Part shown: piece by piece, positions 41,141 through 46,412 of the stretch
How positions within the stretch are numbered: the first letter of the stretch is position 1
Layout of the letters: the number at the start of each line of letters is the position of its first letter
Assembly: GCA_017937215.1 (NCBI GenBank)
Contig: JAGBDZ010000062.1
Coordinates: 1 to 46,412 of the forward strand
DNA: 46,412 bases
Direction of reading: 5' to 3'
Source: Akkermansia sp.
GTDB taxonomy: Bacteria > Verrucomicrobiota > Verrucomicrobiia > Verrucomicrobiales > Akkermansiaceae
Notes under the pieces: model-generated
What the model was told of the DNA's origin: nothing
Databases searched by the model: none
The model's input: only the letters and a program-made list of their open reading frames with translations
Made by a program: the position numbers and the translations under genes

Positions 41141-42049
41141 ATGAGAAAGAACACGAAAGCAGCATTCCACACCTCTGACCTGGGCCGTGCCAAGCCCAAA
41201 CGCCATTTCCTCAAAACTTTCGTCAACGGCAACCTCAAGCAGCCCCGCCGCCTCCATTCCGACACCGGCATGGTCATGGACCGCACCAGCCCCGCTGTGG
41301 TAGTGCGCATCATCCTGGGCCTCATCGTGGTGCACCTCCTCGTCATCGGCGGCGTGATGATGCGCGGCAACATTGCCAAGAGCAACAGCGGCCTGGCCGT
41401 AGCCCCCACCATTACCCCGCCCCCGGCGGCTCCTGCCCAGGCAGAGCCTGCCCCGGCTCCCGCCGCCCCTGCCCAGCCTGCCCCGGCTCCAGTGCAGCCC
41501 GCTGTGGCAGCTCAGCCGGTGCCCGCAGCCCCCGCCCAGCCCACCGCGGCCGATAACCAGGTGCACATCACCCAGGCGCCCATCAACATGGAAGCCGTGA
41601 CCCCCGGCACTGCCCAACCCGCCACCCCTGCCCAGCCGGTAGCAGTGCAGCCCGCCCCGGCTCCCGCAGCACCCGCCACTCCCACTGTGGAGGTGAAGCA
41701 CCTGGTGCAGTCCGGTGATACCTGGGGCCGAGTGGCCGCACAGTACGGCATCACCGAGGACGTGCTCAAGGGAGCCAACACCCAGCTGGCCTCCATGACC
41801 AACCTGCCCGGCGGCACCTACCTGAGCGTGCCGGTTCCTGCCGGTTCCTCCGCAGCACAGGCAGCCCAGGCCGCCAAGCCGGTGGTGCAGGATACCGCCA
41901 AGTACCACGTGGTGAAGCGCGGCGAGAACCTGGGGCGCATTGCCAGGAAGTACAAGCTTTCCCTCAACAAGCTGCTCAAGCTCAACAACATGACCCAGGC
42001 AGACGCCCGTCGCCTGCAGGTGGGCCAGAAACTCAAGGTCAGCGAATAA
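41141..42049 (+). CDS. Bitopic LysM protein, candidate FtsN-like division factor
   Basis: 302 residues. A basic cytosolic N-terminus (1-47), a membrane helix (about 48-72, VVVRIILGLIVVHLLVIGGV), a Pro/Ala-rich periplasmic linker (about 85-185, repeats of PAPAAPAQPA type), and two LysM domains (about 187-232: HLVQSGDTWGRVAAQYGI; and 254-301: YHVVKRGENLGRIARKYKL). LysM binds GlcNAc in peptidoglycan. Cytosolic tail, one helix, long linker and C-terminal wall-binding module copy the architecture of FtsN, which uses a SPOR domain instead, and the gene sits between murD and ftsW. An FtsN-like role is inference; a simple wall-anchoring protein is the alternative. Confidence 0.8.
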   Translation: MRKNTKAAFHTSDLGRAKPKRHFLKTFVNGNLKQPRRLHSDTGMVMDRTSPAVVVRIILGLIVVHLLVIGGVMMRGNIAKSNSGLAVAPTITPPPAAPAQAEPAPAPAAPAQPAPAPVQPAVAAQPVPAAPAQPTAADNQVHITQAPINMEAVTPGTAQPATPAQPVAVQPAPAPAAPATPTVEVKHLVQSGDTWGRVAAQYGITEDVLKGANTQLASMTNLPGGTYLSVPVPAGSSAAQAAQAAKPVVQDTAKYHVVKRGENLGRIARKYKLSLNKLLKLNNMTQADARRLQVGQKLKVSE

Positions 42050-42065
42050 CGGCCCCCCCTGCATC

Positions 42066-43214
42066 ATGACCACCCGCCTCAGCATCATCAGCATCTGGAT
42101 CTGCTTCATCCTTCTGCTTGTGCTGGGCGTCGTCATGGTGGCCAGCACCGGCAGCTGCGTGCAGGGACAAGCCGAGCTGCCGTGGTACGAAAGTTTCCTG
42201 GGCAAGCAGTGCATGTTTGCCATGCTGGGGCTGGTGACCGCCCTGGGGCTCAGCCGCATCAACTACCACGTGTGGCGCCGCTTCGTGTATGCCATCTGGG
42301 TGGGTTGCGTCATTCTGCTCATCTGCTGCTACCTGCCCGGCATCGGCAAAACGATTAACGGTGAATCCCGCTGGATTAACCTGGGGCTTACCTTCCAGCC
42401 CAGTGAGCTGGCCAAAATCACGCTCATGCTCACCCTGGCGCACTGGTACACCACCCACCGTGAGGTGGCCGGCACCTTCTGGAAAGGCTTTTTCTGGCCG
42501 GGGGCTGTGCTGTTCGGCTTTCCGCTGGTGCTCATTCTGTTTGAGAAAGACATGGGCACGGCCGCAGCACTGGCCATGTCCGGGTTCTGCGTGATGTATG
42601 TTTCCGGCACGCGCAGCTGGCTGCTGCTGCTTTCCATGCTCATCGGCGCCATTTTCCTGTACCTCATGATGACCAGCAGCCCCAACCGCATGATGCGCAT
42701 CGAGGCCTGGTTCGACCCCCAGGCCTACAGCCAGGGCGCCGGCCGCCAGCAGTGGATTGCCATCCTGGCCTTTGCCCGCGGCGGCCTGGCCGGTGTGGGG
42801 CTGGGCGACGGCATTGAGAAATACGGCAACCTGCCCTATGCGCACACGGACTTCATCTTTGCAGAAATCGGCGAGGAATGGGGCTTTTTCGGAGCCGCGG
42901 GTGTGGTGCTGCTCTTCTCCATCATGGCCATTTCCGGGCTGGTGCTGGCCGTGCAGACGCAGGACACCTTCGGGCGCATCCTGGCGCTGGGGCTTTCCTG
43001 CACCATCTTCTGGCCGGCCATGCTCAACATCATGGTAGTCACAGCCCTGCTGCCGAACACCGGTCTGCCTCTGCCCTTCATCAGCAGCGGCGGCACCAAC
43101 CTCGTCTTCACCATTGCCTCCATCGGTCTGCTCACCAGCATCCAGAGGCACACCCCCATCATCCGCCAGAACTACTGGCCCCTCCGCAGACTTAAGGAAA
43201 TTCAGAACCCATGA
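42066..43214 (+). CDS. ftsW: Lipid II polymerase FtsW (SEDS family)
   Basis: 382 residues with about ten membrane helices. SEDS signatures are present: NGESRWINLGLTFQPSELAK, the LILFEKDMGTAAAL region, the catalytic-loop segment GVGLGDGIEKYGNLPYAHTD followed by FIFAEIGEEWGF, and the NTGLPLPFISSGGTNLVF motif near the end. It polymerises septal glycan strands with FtsI. Its stop overlaps the murG start by ATGA. Confidence 0.95.
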   Translation: MTTRLSIISIWICFILLLVLGVVMVASTGSCVQGQAELPWYESFLGKQCMFAMLGLVTALGLSRINYHVWRRFVYAIWVGCVILLICCYLPGIGKTINGESRWINLGLTFQPSELAKITLMLTLAHWYTTHREVAGTFWKGFFWPGAVLFGFPLVLILFEKDMGTAAALAMSGFCVMYVSGTRSWLLLLSMLIGAIFLYLMMTSSPNRMMRIEAWFDPQAYSQGAGRQQWIAILAFARGGLAGVGLGDGIEKYGNLPYAHTDFIFAEIGEEWGFFGAAGVVLLFSIMAISGLVLAVQTQDTFGRILALGLSCTIFWPAMLNIMVVTALLPNTGLPLPFISSGGTNLVFTIASIGLLTSIQRHTPIIRQNYWPLRRLKEIQNP

Positions 43215-44296
43215 CCATGAAAGCTCTCAACATCGTCATCGCCTGCGGCGGCACAGGCGGCCACCTCTTCCCCGGCATTGCCGTGGCGCAGCAGCTCCGC
43301 AAGCAGGGCCACCGCCCCATCCTCCTCATCTCCCGCAAAGAGGTGGATGCCGAGGCCTCCAGCAAATACGGCGACCTGGAGTTCCACTCCATCCCCGCCA
43401 TTGCCAAGCCCCCCACCCTCTCCCTGCGCATGCCTGCTTTCCTCTGGAAGCTCTTCACCACCTACATGAACTGCAAGAGCCTCCTGCGCCGCGAAAAGGC
43501 AGATGCCGTGCTCGGCATGGGCGGATTCACCAGTCTGCCCCCCTGCAAAGCTGCGCACGCCCTGGGGCTGCGCTCCTATGTGCATGATTCCAATGCCATG
43601 CCCGGCAAGTCGAACCGCCTCACCGCCCGCTGGTGCACCAAGGTACTCGTGGGCATGAAAGAAGCCGTGCAGCACTTCCCCGGCAGCGATTGTGCCGTGG
43701 TGGGCACCCCGGTGCGCGATGAAATCCGCAACCTGCCCACCCCCGCCGAGGCCCGTGAGCGTCTCGGCCTCCCGCAGGATAAACCGGTTATCCTCGTGAC
43801 CGGCGGCTCCCAGGGCGCCCGCAACCTCAATTCCCTGCTCATCGAGGCCGCCAAGGCCGATGCCGCGGTGCACTACCTCGTCATTGCCGGCCGCCTCGAC
43901 TACGAACGAGTGAACGCCCTCGCCGGCGGCGCCCCGAACATCACCGTGCTCGGCTTCTGCGCCGATATGCCCGCCGTCTATGCCGCGGCAGATGGCGTCA
44001 TTGCACGCAGCGGTGCCTCCACCCTCACCGAGCTCTCTCTCATCGGCAAGGCCTGCCTGCTCGTACCCTTCCCCTTTGCGGCAGATGACCACCAGACCCA
44101 CAACGCACGCGCCTTCTCCGACCACGGCGCCGCCGTCCTCATCCAGCAGGCCGACCTCACCGTGCAGAAAGTGCACGACTTCGTGCACGGCACCGCGCTG
44201 AACCCCGAGGCCCGCACCGCCATGGAAACCGCCATGCGCGCCCTCTCCCGACCGAACGCAGCCGAGGATATTGCCCGCACGATTCTCAGTGAATAG
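43211..44296 (+). CDS. murG: UDP-GlcNAc:lipid I GlcNAc transferase MurG
   Basis: 361 residues. GT-B fold: ACGGTGGHLFPGIAVAQQL glycine loop, VLGMGGFTSLPPCKAA, VHDSNAMPGKSNRL, second-domain ILVTGGSQGARNLN, and the donor-site RSGASTLTELSLIGKACLLV followed by PFPFAADDHQTHNAR. It makes lipid II. ATG at 43211 overlaps the ftsW stop; a second ATG two codons later is an alternative. It is the last dcw gene in the window: no murC, murB, ddl, ftsQ, ftsA or ftsZ follows. Confidence 0.95.
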   Translation: MTMKALNIVIACGGTGGHLFPGIAVAQQLRKQGHRPILLISRKEVDAEASSKYGDLEFHSIPAIAKPPTLSLRMPAFLWKLFTTYMNCKSLLRREKADAVLGMGGFTSLPPCKAAHALGLRSYVHDSNAMPGKSNRLTARWCTKVLVGMKEAVQHFPGSDCAVVGTPVRDEIRNLPTPAEARERLGLPQDKPVILVTGGSQGARNLNSLLIEAAKADAAVHYLVIAGRLDYERVNALAGGAPNITVLGFCADMPAVYAAADGVIARSGASTLTELSLIGKACLLVPFPFAADDHQTHNARAFSDHGAAVLIQQADLTVQKVHDFVHGTALNPEARTAMETAMRALSRPNAAEDIARTILSE

Positions 44297-44336
44297 AGAA
44301 TAAGGAATAGTGAATAGCATTTCACTCCATTCCCGG

Positions 44337-44789
44337 ATGAACACCATCTACATCTCGGTGGCTGAACAGCGGCTGGAGCTGCGCTCCGCCGCGGGCGAGG
44401 TGCTCTTCTCCGCACCATGCAGCACCGGAGCCGCCGGCACCGGCAGCGAACCCGGCAGCGGACGCACCCCGCTGGGCCGCTTCGCCATCCACTCCAAGCA
44501 CGGAGAAAACGCCCCCCTGGCCACCGTCTTCCGCGCCCGCATTCCGGTGGGTCTGCACCCCGCCGCCAGCCGCGGGGAAGACGCCATCCTCGCCCGCATC
44601 CTCACCCTCCGCGGCCTCGAACCGCACAACGCCAACACCCTCTCCCGCTTCATCTACATCCACGGCACGGCGGATGTAGAGCAGCTCGGCACCCCTGTCT
44701 CCCACGGCTGCATCCGCCTCTCCCCCCAGGACGCCGCCACTCTCTTCGACCTCGTCCCCCTCCACACCCCGGTGCTGATTTGCCCCTGA
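44337..44789 (+). CDS. L,D-transpeptidase (YkuD) domain protein without signal peptide
   Basis: 150 residues forming a bare YkuD domain: IYISVAEQRLELRSAAGEVL strands, SGRTPLGRFAIHSK, FIYIHGTAD and the catalytic SHGCIRLSPQDA motif (nucleophile C125). The chosen ATG at 44337 gives no signal peptide or membrane helix, and a GTG nine codons earlier does not add one, so export is unexplained. Family enzymes act on periplasmic peptidoglycan; this one may need a non-classical route or act on cytosolic muropeptides. It follows murG by 40 bp and may be on the same transcript. The other copy in the window is the lipoprotein at 14772-15584. Confidence 0.8.
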   Translation: MNTIYISVAEQRLELRSAAGEVLFSAPCSTGAAGTGSEPGSGRTPLGRFAIHSKHGENAPLATVFRARIPVGLHPAASRGEDAILARILTLRGLEPHNANTLSRFIYIHGTADVEQLGTPVSHGCIRLSPQDAATLFDLVPLHTPVLICP

Positions 44790-44824
44790 CTTCCGCTCGG
44801 GCCCCAATGTGAGTATACAGCGCC

Positions 44825-44944
44825 CGATAAATTGATGTTTATCGTTTTCGAAGCACGGGACTGAAGTCCCGAAATCACGGTGCATTTAATCGGGACTGAA
44901 GTCCCGTGCTCCGACAAAGTTTCCCCGCCAAAGGCAATTTATCG
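44825..44944. repeat. MITE-like element with nested inverted repeats
   Basis: Outer 10-bp perfect inverted ends CGATAAATTG (44825-44834) and CAATTTATCG (44935-44944). Inside, AGCACGGGACTGAAGTCCCGA (44852-44872) is inverted at 44890-44910 except for the two central bases, and each arm is itself a near palindrome around GGGACT-GA-AGTCCC. There is no open frame within and no clear target duplication at the flanks. It lies between the L,D-transpeptidase and aldo/keto reductase genes. Confidence 0.75.
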
Positions 44945-44971
44945 AAATAAGGGGCAGTCATTCACTCGTTC

Positions 44972-45000
44972 TTTACAAAAGCGCGTGGATGGGGTATAGT
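44972..45000 (+). promoter_or_regulatory. Promoter of aldo/keto reductase gene (leaderless geometry)
   Basis: TTTACA (44972-44977), 17 bp spacer, TATAGT (44995-45000), then 6 nt (GGCTGC) to the ATG at 45007. An in-frame upstream ATG at 44989 would lie inside the promoter. Confidence 0.65.
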
Positions 45001-45006
45001 GGCTGC

Positions 45007-45954
45007 ATGAAGTACAGAAGATGCGGGCGCAGCGGGGTGCTGCTGCCGGAGATTTCACTGGGGCTGTGGCACAATTTCGGGGCGGATGATGACCGGGCGC
45101 AGAATGCCGCCATCATCGGGCGCGCGCTGGAGCTGGGCATCTGCCACTTTGACCTGGCGGACAACTATGGGCCGCCTCCCGGCAGCGCCGAAGAACGATT
45201 CGGCAGCCTGCTGCAGCAGGAGTTTGCCGGCCACCGCGATGAAATGTTCATCTCCACCAAAGCCGGGCACCTCATGTGGCCCGGGCCATATGGCGACTGG
45301 GGCAGCCGCAAGCACCTTATCGCCGGGCTGGACCAGAGCCTGCGCCGCCTGAAGCTGGACTACGTGGATGTGTTCTACCACCACCGCCCCGACCCCGATA
45401 CGCCGATTGAGGAGACGGTGGAGGCACTGGTGCAGATAGTGCGCAGCGGCAAAGCGCTCTACGTAGGCTTGTCGAAATACCCGGCAGCGTTGTTCAACCG
45501 GGCCTGTGCGCTGCTGACCGAGGCGCGTGTGCCCTGCCTGCTGCACCAGTTCCGCTACAACCTGCTCGACCGCAGCTGCGAGGCCGGCATGCTCCCCGCG
45601 GCCAAGGACCAGGGAACCGGCAGCATCGTGTTCTCGCCGCTGGCGCAGGGCATGCTCACCGGCAAATACCTGGGCTCCCCCGCCCTGCCCGCAGGCTCCC
45701 GCGCCCAGCGCAGCGACTCCCCCTTCCTGGATGCCGATAAGGTCGCGGCCGATGCTGCCCGCGTGGCCGCGCTGCAGGAAATAGCCACCGAGGCCGGCAT
45801 CCCCCTCACCCAGCTGGCGCTGCGCTGGCTGCTGCAGCGCAGCGGCGTGACCAGCGTGCTCATCGGTGCCCGCACCGTGGCCCAGCTCGAGGATTGCGCC
45901 GCAGCCGCCGGCCAGCCTCCCCTCAGCGATGAGCTCATGAGCCGCCTGAATTAA
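45007..45954 (+). CDS. Aldo/keto reductase
   Basis: 315 residues, a complete TIM-barrel aldo/keto reductase. Catalytic residues sit in their usual places: Asp and Tyr in FDLADNYGPPPGSAEERFG, Lys in ISTKAGHLMWPGPYGDWGSR, and His in VDVFYHHRPDPDTPIEETV. The PYGDWGSRKHL and DPDTPIEET features resemble the YghZ / potassium-channel beta-subunit-like group (AKR14). The NADPH site is near VLIGARTVAQLED. It reduces small aldehydes such as methylglyoxal or glyceraldehyde phosphate in related enzymes; substrate here is not proven. It has its own leaderless-type promoter. Confidence 0.9.
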   Translation: MKYRRCGRSGVLLPEISLGLWHNFGADDDRAQNAAIIGRALELGICHFDLADNYGPPPGSAEERFGSLLQQEFAGHRDEMFISTKAGHLMWPGPYGDWGSRKHLIAGLDQSLRRLKLDYVDVFYHHRPDPDTPIEETVEALVQIVRSGKALYVGLSKYPAALFNRACALLTEARVPCLLHQFRYNLLDRSCEAGMLPAAKDQGTGSIVFSPLAQGMLTGKYLGSPALPAGSRAQRSDSPFLDADKVAADAARVAALQEIATEAGIPLTQLALRWLLQRSGVTSVLIGARTVAQLEDCAAAAGQPPLSDELMSRLN

Positions 45955-45981
45955 CATCATCTCCCCCCGGGGAACGAGGGA

Positions 45982-46017
45982 ATTGACGAATTGACGATTG
46001 ACAATTGACAATTGACG
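45982..46017 (+). repeat. Tandem ATTGACR 7-mer repeat
   Basis: Five copies: ATTGACGA (45982-45989), then ATTGACG, ATTGACA, ATTGACA and ATTGACG in direct succession, 28 bp after the reductase stop. Each copy contains a -35-like TTGAC, but no -10 box follows in register. Confidence 0.85.
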
Positions 46018-46202
46018 ATTTGAAAGTTAGCGGCTTACGCCGATGGATGTGCAAACGAAAGCTTACTGCCGATGGTGAGGCGGCTGATGCGCACTAACTC
46101 CCGGTAAATTATTGATGAGGCAATTAAAGATTGATGTGTTATCCGTATTGGTGGTGACGGACAAATGGGAATTTGCAGAGCCCATACAGGTGCACGTAGT
46201 GC
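46018..46202. other. Non-coding stretch before terminal repeat
   Basis: About 185 bp with no credible gene or site. An open frame from 46112 runs into the adjacent repeat and is taken as spurious. Confidence 0.5.
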
Positions 46203-46412
46203 GCGGAATTCTGAGCCCGGAGGGCGACATAATAATAGCCCAGCGTGGAGCCGCCACGCGGCGGAACGCTGGGTTTGGTGTTAATTATACCCGGAACCCC
46301 GAGCGGAGCGAGTGGGTGGCAGACGTGGATGCGCGTTGATATTCAAATAATCAATGCTTAACATAAACAGAACGCTCATGCGAATCTGCCACCCCGCCAG
46401 CTGGCGGGGTTC
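46203..46412. repeat. Structured interspersed repeat, inverted pair at right window edge
   Basis: A forward unit (46203-46322) reads GCGGAATTCTGAGCCCGG, AGGGC, ATAGCCCAGCGTGGAGCCGC, ACGCTGGGTTTGG and GGAACCCCG...GGGTGGCAG, matching the minus strand of 94-258 block by block. A truncated inverse copy (46385-46412) begins 62 bp later, with CCCCGCCAG/CTGGCGGGG as a perfect hairpin. CCCAGCGT pairs with ACGCTGGG, whereas the left-edge copy has CCCAGAGT with ACTCTGGG: a compensated base-pair change. Confidence 0.8.

Noticed and set aside
45982..46017. Tandem promoters from the repeated TTGAC units
   Set aside because: No -10 hexamer at 16-18 bp and no gene downstream.
46112..46339. Open frame of 75 codons near the right edge
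   Set aside because: Its second half is the translated terminal repeat; no promoter or ribosome site was seen.

Overview
The window reads as a chromosomal segment of a Verrucomicrobiota bacterium, most likely Akkermansia-like. The call rests on overall high GC, dense gene packing with many ATGA stop/start overlaps, a fused SecD-SecF, secreted proteins with SHD1-like modules, and abundant interspersed hairpin repeats. No rRNA, tRNA or CRISPR array was recognised. Both ends fall inside copies of the same structured repeat, so this may be a whole assembly contig that broke at repeats (inference).

Layout. 1-258: structured repeat. 339-3271: a small membrane protein divergent from a two-module M16 peptidase. 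3272-6065: an accessory patch with a hairpin array, an AT-rich DUF6056-like membrane protein ending in a C10 tract, a 54-residue ribbon-helix-helix protein and a phage-virion-like gene. 6141-10867: a stand-alone SecD-periplasmic-domain paralogue divergent from secDF, then a membrane-anchored CbiX/CbiK-like protein and a DUF167 protein. 11062-13056: long-form hpf with terminator, then a convergent ApaG-domain gene and a secreted protein. 13208-17851: CslA-like GT2, L,D-transpeptidase lipoprotein, AspT/YidE transporter, mntP. 17873-21239: SMUG1 glycosylase, rubrerythrin, nrdR with a small partner gene, NUDIX hydrolase. 21362-29136: a tight five-gene operon of secreted proteins (SHD1-like, PDZ and degenerate FKBP-like modules) that meets a convergent ECF sigma/anti-sigma/PDZ operon (29236-31015). 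31210-44296: the dcw cluster mraZ-rsmH-ftsL-ftsI-murE-murF-mraY-murD-LysM-ftsW-murG, followed by a second L,D-transpeptidase, a MITE-like element, an aldo/keto reductase and terminal repeats.

How the genes work together. The dcw cluster makes lipid I and II (MurE, MurF, MraY, MurD, MurG) and supplies septal synthesis (FtsW, FtsI, an FtsL-like protein, and a LysM membrane protein that could act like FtsN). MraZ should autoregulate through four GTGYA repeats at 10-11 bp period in its own promoter. murB, murC, ddl, ftsQ, ftsA and ftsZ are not in the window. The facing secreted-protein and ECF operons carry PDZ proteins of similar architecture and may form one envelope-stress or secretion system (inference).

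The strongest leads are: the SecD-P1-only paralogue beside secDF; the degenerate FKBP/SHD1/PDZ operon facing an ECF operon; an N-terminal domain of about 185 residues on RsmH; repeated promoter geometry with the -10 box 6-7 nt before the ATG, implying leaderless mRNAs for about eight genes; and interspersed repeats whose stems covary between copies.
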